The notes under the pieces: model-generated | Seen by the model: the letters and a program-made list of their open reading frames with translations, nothing else | What the model was told of the DNA's origin: nothing | Databases searched by the model: none | Shown here: one piece after another, positions 1 to 7,961 of the stretch | Position numbering within the stretch: position 1 is the first letter of the stretch | Layout of the letters: each line of letters begins with the position of its first letter | Translations under genes and position numbers: made by a program | Source of the DNA: Campylobacterales bacterium | GTDB lineage: Bacteria; Campylobacterota; Campylobacteria; Campylobacterales; QNZT01 | DNA length: 58,449 nucleotides | Direction: 5' to 3' | NCBI GenBank assembly: GCA_027023305.1 | Contig: JALVVR010000012.1 | Location: 1-58,449, forward strand

Positions 1-127
1 AATAGAAATACGGTAGGAACTATCGGAATATAAGCTTGTGGAGTGTCATGGAGTTTCTAGCGCTTGTTAGAAATCACGACACTATGAAGCAAGAAGCCCA
101 ATCTTCTTTAGAGATTGGGTAGTTCAC
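1..127 (+). mobile_element. IS200/IS605-family right end with tnpB 3' remnant and omega-RNA-type hairpin
   Basis: Frame 1 from base 1 reads NRNTVGTIGI and then a TAA at 31-33, followed by ACG. Intact TnpB proteins of this family commonly read NTVGTxGIYACG at this point, so the Tyr codon appears to have become a stop. Bases 97-119 form a perfect 8-bp stem (CCCAATCT/AGATTGGG, 7-nt loop) followed by TAGTTCAC, the usual right end of IS200/IS605 elements and the 3' end of the TnpB guide RNA (omega RNA). Only this end lies in the window, so the state of the upstream transposase is unknown. The element boundary is placed at about 127 by analogy with the family. Confidence 0.75.
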
Positions 128-233
128 AACTACTTCTAATAAGTCGTTTTAAATTGCTATTTAATGACTCAAAATCTTTACCATTAAGTGCCTCTATAAT
201 CTTATCTTCATTATCAAAACCTGAAAAGTTCAT
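108..233 (-). pseudogene. Truncated ORF downstream of the XRE regulator, cut by the IS605 end
   Basis: An ATG at 233 opens a 41-codon ORF (starts MNFSGFDNEDKIIEALNGKD) that overlaps the last codons of the XRE gene by 20 nt, as in translationally coupled pairs. Its final codons read straight into the IS right end (the antisense of TAGTTCAC and the hairpin), so only about 35 residues are host-derived and the rest of the gene is gone. I do not recognise the fragment securely. By position behind a C-protein-like regulator it could be the start of a type II restriction endonuclease or a similar selfish-module gene; that is inference only. Confidence 0.45.
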
Positions 234-432
234 CTATACTAACCTCCAATCCCTTAGCCAACTTCTCAATATTTAGTAGCGTAATATTTCGTTCGCTTCT
301 CTCTATCATACCTATATGAGTTCTATGAAGTCCTGATTTATGGGCTAGTTGCTCCTGTGAGAGGTTTTTAGATTTTCTTAGTTTGGAGATGTTTTTTCCA
401 AATTTAGTTAATATATTACCTTGATTTTTCAT
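214..432 (-). CDS. XRE-family regulator, controller (C-protein)-like
   Basis: A 72-residue protein that is nearly all one Cro/C1-type helix-turn-helix domain: residues 10-64 contain LRKSKNLSQEQLA, then the recognition helix HRTHIGMIERSERN and the C-terminal NIEKLAKGLEVSIDELF. This size and sequence style resembles controller proteins of type II restriction-modification systems, which autoregulate and time expression of the endonuclease. Here the promoter sits on a palindrome (464-489) and the start codon lies about 15 nt from the predicted transcription start with no Shine-Dalgarno, both common for C genes. The following gene is truncated by an IS, so the regulator may be an orphan. No methyltransferase is present in the window. 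Confidence 0.75.
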   Translation of the reverse strand: MKNQGNILTKFGKNISKLRKSKNLSQEQLAHKSGLHRTHIGMIERSERNITLLNIEKLAKGLEVSIDELFRF

Positions 433-453
433 TGATTATCTTTTTTGGTACTT

Positions 454-489
454 ATGATACATTTAGTATGTAAAATAGTCAACATACTA
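454..489 (-). promoter_or_regulatory. Promoter and palindromic operator of the XRE gene
   Basis: On the minus strand TTGACT (482-477) and TATCAT (459-454) are separated by 17 bp, a near-consensus sigma70 promoter and much better than most in this window. A 7-bp perfect inverted repeat, TAGTATG (464-470) and CATACTA (483-489), flanks the -35 box, a good site for autoregulation by the adjacent HTH protein. Confidence 0.6.
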
Positions 490-632
490 AACAAGGCATT
501 TAAAAGTTAAGAGTAAGAGAATAAAAAGTATATTATATTTAGTATTATTAAAATTTGGGTAATATAGATTATTAGTTGAATTCATATTTTCTGAAAATTA
601 GTTTAATAAATAATATTTTAAGAATGTTTGAG

Positions 633-638
633 TACAAT
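633..638 (+). promoter_or_regulatory. Likely -10 box upstream of rpmH
   Basis: TACAAT sits 33 nt before the rpmH start within an AT-rich 180-bp leader (490-670) that holds no other gene. No clear -35 is seen, which is usual for Campylobacterota promoters. No DnaA-box cluster was seen here, so oriC is not supported. Confidence 0.4.
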
Positions 639-670
639 CCTCAAACTTAAAACACGAAGAAGGAAAAACG

Positions 671-805
671 ATGAAAAGAACATACCAACCACATAACACA
701 CCAAGAAAAAGAACTCACGGATTTAGAGTTAGAATGAAAACTAAAAACGGAAGAAGAGTTATAAAAGCAAGAAGAGCTAAAGGTAGAAAGAGATTAGCAG
801 TATAA
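671..805 (+). CDS. rpmH: Ribosomal protein bL34
   Basis: A 44-residue, extremely basic protein beginning [19 protein letters not shown], the invariant bL34 pattern, and ending KGRKRLAV. It is a structural protein of the large ribosomal subunit. The start has AAGGAAAAACG just upstream as ribosome binding site. It is the first gene of the conserved rpmH-rnpA-yidD-yidC-jag-mnmE block, and its stop codon overlaps the inferred rnpA start. Confidence 0.97.
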   Translation: MKRTYQPHNTPRKRTHGFRVRMKTKNGRRVIKARRAKGRKRLAV

Positions 806-1122
806 AAGGCTTCTCGCCACTAAAGACCGTAAAAGAGTTTAACTACTTATACAAAAACTCTAAGGTTTATCACACTAAGTTTTTTGTACTTTTTTATCTT
901 CATGATAAAAACAAAAGATTTAGTGTTGTGGCATCTAAAAAAGTAGGCAATGCCGTAAAAAGAAACTTTGCAAAAAGAAGACTTAGAGCATTGTTTATCC
1001 AAAAAGAGTTTACAAAAGGCTCATTTGTTCTTGTTTCGAAAAAAGATATTTTGGAAGTTAGGTTTAGTAAGCTTCAGTATCTTTTTAAAAAATCTATAAA
1101 AGCACTTCAATGCGAAAACTAG
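802..1122 (+). CDS. rnpA: Ribonuclease P protein component
   Basis: The reading frame encodes the RnpA fold: [17 protein letters not shown], then KFFVLFYL, a central [20 protein letters not shown] carrying the RNR signature, and a C-terminal helix. It assists the RNase P RNA in maturing tRNA 5' ends. From the in-frame stop at 784-786 up to the GTG at 928 there is no ATG, GTG, TTG or CTG; the only near-starts are ATT (793) and ATA (802). Starting at GTG 928 would remove the first 42 residues of a domain conserved across the family, so initiation at ATA 802, overlapping the rpmH stop, is preferred and gives a normal 106-residue length. A weak AAAGAG ribosome site lies 8 nt upstream. It overlaps yidD by 13 nt. 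Confidence 0.85.
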   Translation: MKGFSPLKTVKEFNYLYKNSKVYHTKFFVLFYLHDKNKRFSVVASKKVGNAVKRNFAKRRLRALFIQKEFTKGSFVLVSKKDILEVRFSKLQYLFKKSIKALQCEN

Positions 1123-1439
1123 CCCTATGGTTTTTAGCTATTTATCAAAAGTTTTTTACCCTATTAGGATATGGAAGTTGTAGATATTATCCAACTTGTT
1201 CAGAGTATGCAAAATGGCAATTTGAAAAAAATTCACTTATAAAGGCTACTTTTTTTACTTTCAAAAGAGTATTGACTTGTAATCAACTTTTTATAGGTGG
1301 TATTGACTACCCTATAATAAAATGTAATGAAAATAAAAATAAGCTCCAAAAAATAAGCATAAAAAAAATAAAAGTCAAGTACTGGTATGTTAAAAAAGAA
1401 AATAACAACTATTTTTTACTAAAATCTTTTGAAAATTAA
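1110..1439 (+). CDS. yidD: Membrane protein insertion efficiency factor YidD
   Basis: A 109-residue protein with an amphipathic N-terminal helix ([13 protein letters not shown]) and the family signature CRYYPTCSEYAKWQF, in which the two cysteines are conserved. YidD is a peripheral inner-membrane protein that assists YidC-dependent insertion. The gene starts inside the end of rnpA and lies immediately before yidC, the standard arrangement. The C-terminal 35 residues are a Lys/Asn-rich tail. Confidence 0.93.
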   Translation: MRKLALWFLAIYQKFFTLLGYGSCRYYPTCSEYAKWQFEKNSLIKATFFTFKRVLTCNQLFIGGIDYPIIKCNENKNKLQKISIKKIKVKYWYVKKENNNYFLLKSFEN

Positions 1440-1451
1440 TAACTATTATAG

Positions 1452-1457
1452 TAAAAT
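1452..1457 (+). promoter_or_regulatory. Possible internal -10 box before yidC
   Basis: TAAAAT followed by CGC lies 30 nt before the yidC start in the 47-bp yidD-yidC gap. The same TAAAATCGC string occurs at 8504-8512, 34 nt before ileS, so it may be a local promoter style. No clear -35. Confidence 0.3.
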
Positions 1458-1486
1458 CGCTCAAATTTTATTATAAAGGGTTCGAT

Positions 1487-3064
1487 TTGATTGATAATTT
1501 ATCACAACAGCAAAGAATGATTTTGGCAGTTGTTCTTAGCATTATATTTTTTGTAGTGTATGATACATATTTTATGCCAAAGGCTAAGCTAAACCATGAT
1601 GTAAACCAAACTACTACTTCAAGCAAAGTAACAAACAATTCTTCTACAAGTACAACAGCTCCAAAAGTAACAGGAGAAGTCTCTAAGAGTGTAGCAACTG
1701 CACCAGTAACAACGACTACTACGATAGTTACCGTAAACTCAAAAGATTTTAAAATTAACATTGATGAGTTTGGTAGGATAAGTAGCTATACACTTTTAGG
1801 AGATAAGTTTAAAACTAAAGATGGTGGATATACAAATGTTATAGATAAGAGCATGAAGTTAAAACCTTTAGAACTCAGATTTAGTGATACGGCGATAAAT
1901 AGTGAAGCTTTTAAAAAGCCATATAAAAGTGAAACGGCTTTGGTTGAACTCAAAGATGAAGCAACAGTTAAACTTACACAAAAGCTTACAAACTTAACTG
2001 TAACAAAAATTATTACATTCAAAAAAGATGGAACTTACAAAGTTGAAGTTAAACTTTCAAAACCAGTTCAGTTTTTTATAACAAATGGTGAACATCCAGT
2101 TGCAGAAAAAAGTAAGTTTGTTTTCAACGGTGTTATAGTTGAAAAGAGTGATGATACTTTAGAAAAAGTATCAGATGGAAGTGCAAAAGAGACTTTAAGT
2201 ATTCAAAATGCTAAATATCTTGCTTCAAACGACAAATATTATACAACAGTTTTTTATAACTTTAAAAATGGATTAAATGTTGTTGTAAGTGGAGATAAAG
2301 ATAAAAACCCTATATCTTTTGTAAAAGCAAACAATAATATAACTTTAAATGGATATATAGGACCAAAAAGCTATGACAAATTAAAAGCTATAGACCCTCA
2401 GCTTACAAATGTTTTAGAATATGGATTTTTTACTTTTATATCAAAACCAATGTTTACATTTTTAAGATATATCCACTCAATAGTTGGTAACTGGGGTTGG
2501 ACAATAGTTTTTGCTACTATTTTTATAAAACTGTTTTTATTTCCTCTTACATTTAAAGGTATGCTTTCTATGAATAAAATGAAAGAGTTAGCACCAATGA
2601 TGAAAGATCTTAAAGAGAAGTATAAAGATGATAAACAAAAGTTAAATGCAAAGACTATGGAGCTTTACAAAAAACACGGAGCAAATCCTATGGGTGGATG
2701 TCTGCCTATGATATTGCAAATACCAGTATTTTTTGCTATTTATAGAGTTTTACTAAATGCTTTTGATCTCAAACAAGCTAGCTGGATACTTTGGTATAAT
2801 GACCTCTCTGTTATGGATCCTTTCTATGTTTTACCTATTTTAATGGGTGCAACTATGTTTTGGCAACAACACATAACACCACAAAACTTTACTGATCCTA
2901 TGCAAGCAAAAATTATGAAATTTTTACCACTTATATTTACATTTTTCTTTGTAACTTTTCCAGCTGGGCTTACACTTTACTGGTTTACAAACAACTTGTT
3001 TACAATAGCTCAACAATACTATGTAAATAGTATATTTGCTAAACAAAAAGTGGCAAAGGGGTAA
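1487..3064 (+). CDS. yidC: Membrane protein insertase YidC
   Basis: A 525-residue insertase. Features in order: N-terminal transmembrane anchor (about 9-27), a Thr/Ser-rich linker, a large periplasmic beta domain (about 85-310), and the conserved C-terminal five-helix core with GWTIVFATIFIKLFLFPL, the cytoplasmic coiled hairpin (KMKELAPMMKDLKEKYK) and GGCLPMILQIPVFFAIY. It inserts inner-membrane proteins with or without SecYEG. The usual groove Arg of the first core helix appears as Lys (IKLFLFPL), a conservative change. The start is TTG, chosen because AAAGGG lies 6 nt upstream and the sequence aligns with family N-termini. Confidence 0.97.
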   Translation: MIDNLSQQQRMILAVVLSIIFFVVYDTYFMPKAKLNHDVNQTTTSSKVTNNSSTSTTAPKVTGEVSKSVATAPVTTTTTIVTVNSKDFKINIDEFGRISSYTLLGDKFKTKDGGYTNVIDKSMKLKPLELRFSDTAINSEAFKKPYKSETALVELKDEATVKLTQKLTNLTVTKIITFKKDGTYKVEVKLSKPVQFFITNGEHPVAEKSKFVFNGVIVEKSDDTLEKVSDGSAKETLSIQNAKYLASNDKYYTTVFYNFKNGLNVVVSGDKDKNPISFVKANNNITLNGYIGPKSYDKLKAIDPQLTNVLEYGFFTFISKPMFTFLRYIHSIVGNWGWTIVFATIFIKLFLFPLTFKGMLSMNKMKELAPMMKDLKEKYKDDKQKLNAKTMELYKKHGANPMGGCLPMILQIPVFFAIYRVLLNAFDLKQASWILWYNDLSVMDPFYVLPILMGATMFWQQHITPQNFTDPMQAKIMKFLPLIFTFFFVTFPAGLTLYWFTNNLFTIAQQYYVNSIFAKQKVAKG

Positions 3065-3067
3065 AAG

Positions 3068-3727
3068 ATGAGATTTATTGCATCCACTTTAGATGAAGCA
3101 TATCAAAAAGCAGCAAAAGAGTTTAGTTGCTCAATAGTCGAGCTAGATATAGATGTAGTACAAAATCCAAGCTCAGGTTTTTTAGGAATGTTTTCTAAAG
3201 ATGCTATCATAGAGGTATCAAGAAAAGGAGCTAAAAAAGAGCAACAAGAGGTTAAAAAGAGTAACTCAACAAATTCGGCTATTGAAAATGAGATAAAAAA
3301 TAGCTTAGAAAAATTGCTCGATTCAAGTTGTTATAACCTAAATGTTATAGAAACAAATGTTGAAGATGAAAGTGTCTATATCAAAATAGATGGAGAAGAT
3401 GCAGCTCTCATGATAGGAAAAGAGGGTTATAGATACAAAGCTATATCATATATCCTTCATAACTGGATAAAAATGAAGTATGATATGACTATCTCTCTTG
3501 AAATATCAGAGTTTTTGAAAAATCAAAAAGAAAATGTCATAAACTACCTTGATGGCATAAAACAAAGAGTTGAGGAGCAGGGAAGGGCTCAAACTAAACC
3601 ACTAGATGGCATACTTGTAAAGATAGCTTTAGAAGAGCTAAGACGAGTGTATCCTGACATGTATGTTGCTATCAAAACTCTTAGAGATGGCAGAAAAGTT
3701 GTAGTGGTAAATGAGCATAGAAAATAA
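3068..3727 (+). CDS. jag: RNA-binding protein Jag/KhpB (Jag-N, KH, R3H)
   Basis: A 219-residue protein with an N-terminal Jag domain (FIASTLDEAYQKAAKEF, with SSGFLGMFSKDAIIEV), a KH domain containing the GKEGYRYKAISYI loop, and a C-terminal R3H-like region ending ALEELRRVYPD. It follows yidC by 3 nt and overlaps mnmE by 17 nt. KhpB proteins bind RNA and affect cell elongation in other bacteria; the specific role here is not visible from sequence. Confidence 0.9.
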   Translation: MRFIASTLDEAYQKAAKEFSCSIVELDIDVVQNPSSGFLGMFSKDAIIEVSRKGAKKEQQEVKKSNSTNSAIENEIKNSLEKLLDSSCYNLNVIETNVEDESVYIKIDGEDAALMIGKEGYRYKAISYILHNWIKMKYDMTISLEISEFLKNQKENVINYLDGIKQRVEEQGRAQTKPLDGILVKIALEELRRVYPDMYVAIKTLRDGRKVVVVNEHRK

Positions 3728-5072
3728 CTTCTTAGATACTATTGTAGCAGTTGCCACTCCGACTGGAAGTGGTGGTATCTCTATTGTTAGACTTAGTGGA
3801 AAAGAATCTTTAGATATAGCAAAAAAGATAACTAAAAAAGATACTTTTATGCCAAGATTTGCTCATCTTGGTATGCTTCATGATAGTTGTGATGAACTTA
3901 TAGATGAAGCGATAGTGATTTATTTTAAAAATCCTAACAGTTTTACTGGTGAAGATGTTGTAGAGTTTCAAACCCACGGTGGAGATATGGTAAGCTCTTT
4001 AATAGTAGATGAGTGCATAAAAAATGGTGCAAGATTAGCAAATCCTGGTGAGTTTAGTAAAAGAGCTTTTATAAATGATAAGATGGATTTAACAAAAGCT
4101 GAAGCCATATCTGCTTTAATAGATGCAAAAAGTAAAGATGCAGTTAAACTTCTATCCAAGCAGTTAAATGGAGAGTTAAAAGAGTTTGTTGATACTATCA
4201 GAGACCAACTTGTAGAAATACTAGCCTTTATAGAGGTAAATATTGACTATGCAGAGGAAGATTTACCAAAAGATTTAGAAGACCAAATCCTAAAAAAGCT
4301 TCATGATATAAGTCAAAAACTATCTCAAACCTTGCTTTCAAGCTCCCTTAGAGAGGGAATGATAGATGGATTTAAAATTTCCATCATAGGTAAGCCAAAT
4401 GTAGGAAAAAGTACTATCCTAAACAGACTTCTAAGCTTTGATAGAGCGATAATCAGTGATATTGCAGGAACTACAAGAGATACTATCGAAGAGAGTCTAA
4501 GAGTAGGAACACATCTTGTAAAGATAGTTGACACTGCAGGGATTAGAGAGGGTAGGGAAGAGATAGAAAAAATTGGGATTGAAAGAAGTATCAAAAGCTC
4601 ATATGAGAGTGATATAATCTTAGCTATATTTGACCTAAGCCGTCCATTAGATGATGAAGATGAAAAGATAATCTCTTTATTAGAAGAGTTAAAAGATAAA
4701 GATATTATTGTCATTTATAACAAAAGTGATAAAGATAGTGAAGTTTTTGATAAAACAAAACTAAGTGATTACAAAAGCTTACTTTTTAGTAAAGAGCATT
4801 CGATAGAAGAAATAGTTGAAAATATAAAAACTATATTAGATAAACAAAATTATGATGATGGATTAGTTCTTATATCTAAAAGACAAGTAGATGCTGTAAA
4901 AGTTGCAAATGATGCCATAAAAGAGTCTATGTCAAACTTAGAAATAGAAGAGTTAGAACTCTTTGCTTACAATATAAATGATGCGATAACTGCTATCTCA
5001 TCTATTACAAAAAGTTTCGATAGAGATGAAATACTTGATAAAATGTTTGGTAATTTTTGTTTAGGAAAGTAA
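3711..5072 (+). CDS. mnmE: tRNA modification GTPase MnmE
   Basis: A 453-residue GTPase that, with MnmG, modifies U34 of certain tRNAs. Seen: the N-terminal folate-binding domain (TIVAVATPTGSGGISIVRLSG), an inserted G domain with Walker A GKPNVGKST, switch GTTRDTIEE, DTAGIRE and NKSD, and the C-terminal FCLGK ending with the catalytic Cys motif. The start lies inside jag. It is the last gene of the operon, followed by a hairpin at 5072-5094. Confidence 0.97.
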   Translation: MSIENNFLDTIVAVATPTGSGGISIVRLSGKESLDIAKKITKKDTFMPRFAHLGMLHDSCDELIDEAIVIYFKNPNSFTGEDVVEFQTHGGDMVSSLIVDECIKNGARLANPGEFSKRAFINDKMDLTKAEAISALIDAKSKDAVKLLSKQLNGELKEFVDTIRDQLVEILAFIEVNIDYAEEDLPKDLEDQILKKLHDISQKLSQTLLSSSLREGMIDGFKISIIGKPNVGKSTILNRLLSFDRAIISDIAGTTRDTIEESLRVGTHLVKIVDTAGIREGREEIEKIGIERSIKSSYESDIILAIFDLSRPLDDEDEKIISLLEELKDKDIIVIYNKSDKDSEVFDKTKLSDYKSLLFSKEHSIEEIVENIKTILDKQNYDDGLVLISKRQVDAVKVANDAIKESMSNLEIEELELFAYNINDAITAISSITKSFDRDEILDKMFGNFCLGK

Positions 5073-5094
5073 ACTCAGGGAAAACTCCCTAAGT
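5072..5094. terminator. Bidirectional terminator between mnmE and the Kbp-like gene
   Basis: An imperfect hairpin, AACT-c-AGGGA, loop AAAC, TCCCT-a-AGTT, is followed by TTTTAAT on the plus strand and preceded by A-rich sequence for the minus strand. It sits between convergent genes. Confidence 0.6.
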
Positions 5095-5101
5095 TTTAAT
5101 C

Positions 5102-5545
5102 TTAACTTAATGCAGATGGGTCAAAGTTTGGTATAACTATAGTTTGACCTGGATAGATTTTATCAGCATCTTTTATTACCTCTTTATTTGCTGCGACTAT
5201 GTCTGTGTATTTTGCACCATTTTTGTAGTACATTTGGGCTACTTTCCAAAGAGTATCACCTTTTTGGATAACATAAAGAGTTTCCTCTTTTGCATTTGTA
5301 AGATCACTTGTATCAACTTGACTAACACCTTCAACATTTCCAGCTATAAGTGCTACTTTTGCTGCAGTCTCACTATCTACTGCATCGCCTTTGACTTTTA
5401 CACTGTCTCCGTTAACCTCAACTTCTAGTCCTTCAACTGGTGTACCATCAAAACTACTCTCAATCTCACTTTTTATAGCTTCATTGTCATCACCTTGCCC
5501 TAAAAGCTTCTTTCCTGCATCTTTGATAAAATCAAAAAATCCCAT
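5102..5545 (-). CDS. kbp: BON and LysM domain protein, Kbp (YgaU)-like
   Basis: A 147-residue protein with no signal peptide. It starts MGFFDFIKDAGKKLLGQ like E. coli Kbp, then has a BON domain (about 27-82, GLEVEVNGDSVKVKGDAV) and a LysM domain (about 90-143, VIQKGDTLWKVAQMYY ending KIYPGQTIVIP). E. coli Kbp is a cytoplasmic potassium-binding protein; length and architecture match. It has a strong AAGGAGAAG ribosome site and its own promoter, so it appears to be a single-gene unit. Confidence 0.85.
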   Translation of the reverse strand: MGFFDFIKDAGKKLLGQGDDNEAIKSEIESSFDGTPVEGLEVEVNGDSVKVKGDAVDSETAAKVALIAGNVEGVSQVDTSDLTNAKEETLYVIQKGDTLWKVAQMYYKNGAKYTDIVAANKEVIKDADKIYPGQTIVIPNFDPSALS

Positions 5546-5573
5546 ATCTTCTCCTTTGTTGATTTGAGTTTTA

Positions 5574-5579
5574 ATTATA
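5574..5579 (-). promoter_or_regulatory. -10 box of the Kbp-like gene
   Basis: A perfect TATAAT on the minus strand 29 nt before the start codon, in the 40-bp gap behind the PAP2 gene; the corresponding -35 would fall inside the end of that gene. Confidence 0.5.
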
Positions 5580-5585
5580 CAATTT

Positions 5586-6272
5586 TTAGTTTAGGGTAGG
5601 GTGATTTTTATAAACTAATTTAGCAATTATAAACATTATTAAGTAAGCTAAAAGCATAGTAACTATAGTATGAGATAAAAAATGATCACCTATAAACATC
5701 TTATAAAGTCCCATAGACCATCCTACAAAAAGACCTAAACTTAGGGCTAAAAGCTTGTTTTTTCTACTTTTAAACAAAAAAAACAGAGCCATTAAAGCAA
5801 ATCCACCACTAGCATGACCAGCTGGCCAACATCTAACATGCTTGCATTTTAAGGGAGAGTTTTTAGGGTAGGGGGTTAAAATCTTTATATCTGGATACTC
5901 TCCTCCATAAATTTTTAAGTTATTTGGACAAGGAGTATTTGTTACTTTTTTAAGTCCTCCAACAACCAAAGGAATAAAAATAAATGATAAAACAACAATC
6001 AATAATCCTTTTTTATATGGTTTAAACATAGGTTTGTTTCTTAAAAACAGAAGTATAAATAAAAGTGATAAACCAAAAATTATCAAAACTTTTTTGATAC
6101 CACTATAAAAAAGTATATGTAAAAGTTTGTTATTTTCATCAACTAACCACTTATGAGTTTGAAAGTTATAAAAAAGATTTTCAACTATTAAATCTAAATT
6201 GGTAAATTGAAAGAGGACTATTGTAACTATTAAAAGTAATACAGCTAATAAAATATGCCTATTATAGTTCAT
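5586..6272 (-). CDS. PAP2-family membrane phosphatase
   Basis: A 228-residue polytopic membrane protein with about six hydrophobic segments. The core motifs are WPAGHASGG (motif 2) and GDHFLSHT (motif 3). The motif-1 region lacks the standard KX6RP form and instead has Cys-rich stretches (TPCPNN, CKHVRCW), as in a subfamily with the GxHFxSH ending. Such enzymes dephosphorylate lipid phosphates (undecaprenyl pyrophosphate, phosphatidate or lipid A) at the periplasmic face. The substrate cannot be told from sequence. It lies between pit and kbp on the same strand. Confidence 0.8.
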   Translation of the reverse strand: MNYNRHILLAVLLLIVTIVLFQFTNLDLIVENLFYNFQTHKWLVDENNKLLHILFYSGIKKVLIIFGLSLLFILLFLRNKPMFKPYKKGLLIVVLSFIFIPLVVGGLKKVTNTPCPNNLKIYGGEYPDIKILTPYPKNSPLKCKHVRCWPAGHASGGFALMALFFLFKSRKNKLLALSLGLFVGWSMGLYKMFIGDHFLSHTIVTMLLAYLIMFIIAKLVYKNHPTLN

Positions 6273-6323
6273 TTAATTCCTTTTGGTTAACATAATATAA
6301 ATTCTCTTGAAAAATATATGAGT

Positions 6324-6351
6324 AGGGCAGTTCTATGGAAGAACTATCCCT
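6324..6351 (-). terminator. Terminator hairpin overlapping the pit stop codon
   Basis: On the minus strand AGGG-AT-AGTTC pairs with GAACT-G-CCCT across a 7-nt loop, followed by an AT-rich tract ending TTTTTC. The 5' arm covers the last codons of the phosphate permease gene. Confidence 0.45.
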
Positions 6352-7910
6352 CTTATCATAAAATATATCGCGGCAGCTAAAAGTGCAGCAGCAGGTACAG
6401 TGATAATCCAAGCAGCTACTATCTTTTTAACAGCTTCTCTTTTTACATATTGTTCTTTCTTTGCTTTTTTAAAGTCTTTCTTTTCTACTTTTACTTTGCC
6501 CTCTAACTCATCTATACTAGAGTATAAAGATGCTATCATTTTATAATCAGCTTTTGATTTTTCATCCTTTACTTGCAAAGCTTTTAACTCTTTTGTAGCT
6601 TTGTTTAATTTACTTTTATCACTTTTTAGTGCTTCTTCTACCTCTTTGAGCCAATTAGTTTCATCTTTACTCATCCACTCTCTTAAAAACCCTACTCCAA
6701 AAACTCCTCCTATCGCGATATGAGTTGAGCTTACAGGAAGTCCAAGTTGAGAAGCTATGATAACAGTTATAGCTGCTGCCATAGCGATAGAAAATGCTCT
6801 CATTTGATCTAACTCTGTTATTTCACTACCAACTGTTTTGATAAGCTTTGGTCCGTATAGTGCTAGTCCTACTGCGATTCCTAGTCCACCCACTGCCATA
6901 ACCCATAAAGGAATACCAGCTTTTGTACTTATACCTCCATTTACAATAGCATCATTTATACCTGCCAATGGTCCAACAGCATTTGCAACATCATTTGCTC
7001 CATGAGCAAAGCTTAAAAGTGCAGCTGAAAAGATAAGTGGTATAGTAAAAAGTGTATTTACCCCTACTCTGGAATTTTCTAACTTACGAGCTGATTTTGC
7101 AACCATAGGTTTTATGATTAAGTAAGCTGCTACTGCTACTACAAGTCCTATCACTAAAGCAGTTGGAAAGTTTAGTTTTATCAAGTGTTTTAGTCCTTTT
7201 AAAACTATATATGTAGCAAAAGCCCAAGTCATGATAGCTATAAGAAATGGAACTTGTTTTTTAGCAGCTTTTATCTGATCATCTTGATATACAATCTTTT
7301 TCTTTATAACAAAAAGAAAAGAAGCTGCAATAGCACCACCTAAAAGAGGTGAAATAATCCAACTAGCAACAATCTTACCCATAGTTGCCCAGTTTACTAT
7401 ATTAAACCCTGCTATCGCAATACCAGCTCCCATAACTCCACCAACAATAGAGTGAGTTGTAGAAACTGGTGCTCCAACAGAAGTAGCAAAGTTTAACCAA
7501 AGTGCAGCAGCTAAAAGTGCAGCTGTCATCGCCCAAATAAATGTTTGAGGATCTGTTATCATGGCAGGATCTATGATACCTTTTTTGATGGTTTTTACTA
7601 CATCTCCACCTGCTATCAAAGCTCCACTTGCCTCAAAAATAGCAGCTATTATGATAGCACCCATCATGCTTAAAGCTCCACTTCCTACGGCTGGACCTAC
7701 ATTGTTAGCAACATCATTTGCTCCTATATTCATAGCCATATAAGCACCAAATATAGCTCCGATAATCAAAAAAGTGTTATTTTCAATACTACCTTTTGTT
7801 GCTATTATCCAAAGATATACTGCTACCAAAAATAGCAAAGCAATCATAGCTCTAGCAAAACTAGTCTGTGTTGATTTTGTTCCACCTTTGTTAAAAGTTT
7901 TTAAATCCAT
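6333..7910 (-). CDS. pit: PiT-family inorganic phosphate permease
   Basis: About 525 residues and 10-12 transmembrane helices. It has the duplicated PiT signature GANDVANNVGPAVG in the N-terminal half and GANDVANAVGPLAG in the C-terminal half, plus GAPVSTTHSIVGGVMGAG and LPVSSTHIAIGGVFGVG repeats. A Lys/Glu-rich coiled-coil loop (about residues 430-495) precedes the last helix, as in larger PiT members. It imports phosphate or metal phosphate using an ion gradient. An upstream in-frame ATG at 7922 exists, but GGAG at 7920-7917 is correctly spaced (6 nt) for the ATG at 7910 and lies inside that upper extension, so 7910 is chosen. Divergent from the next gene with only about 50 bp between. Confidence 0.92.
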   Translation of the reverse strand: MDLKTFNKGGTKSTQTSFARAMIALLFLVAVYLWIIATKGSIENNTFLIIGAIFGAYMAMNIGANDVANNVGPAVGSGALSMMGAIIIAAIFEASGALIAGGDVVKTIKKGIIDPAMITDPQTFIWAMTAALLAAALWLNFATSVGAPVSTTHSIVGGVMGAGIAIAGFNIVNWATMGKIVASWIISPLLGGAIAASFLFVIKKKIVYQDDQIKAAKKQVPFLIAIMTWAFATYIVLKGLKHLIKLNFPTALVIGLVVAVAAYLIIKPMVAKSARKLENSRVGVNTLFTIPLIFSAALLSFAHGANDVANAVGPLAGINDAIVNGGISTKAGIPLWVMAVGGLGIAVGLALYGPKLIKTVGSEITELDQMRAFSIAMAAAITVIIASQLGLPVSSTHIAIGGVFGVGFLREWMSKDETNWLKEVEEALKSDKSKLNKATKELKALQVKDEKSKADYKMIASLYSSIDELEGKVKVEKKDFKKAKKEQYVKREAVKKIVAAWIITVPAAALLAAAIYFMIRGIVLP

Positions 7911-7961
7911 ACCATTCTCCATTATAAGTTATCTTAAGTATATGATAGTTAAAATTACAAA

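Noticed and set aside
490..670. Possible replication origin next to rpmH
   Set aside because: No cluster of DnaA boxes and no dnaA or gidA/parAB genes nearby; rpmH is not adjacent to oriC in most Campylobacterota.
4325..4714. A 129-codon minus-strand frame opposite mnmE
   Set aside because: Antisense to a conserved GTPase domain with no independent signals.
7911..7922. Upstream ATG as start of the phosphate permease
   Set aside because: The GGAG that best serves as ribosome site overlaps this extension and is spaced for the next ATG at 7910.
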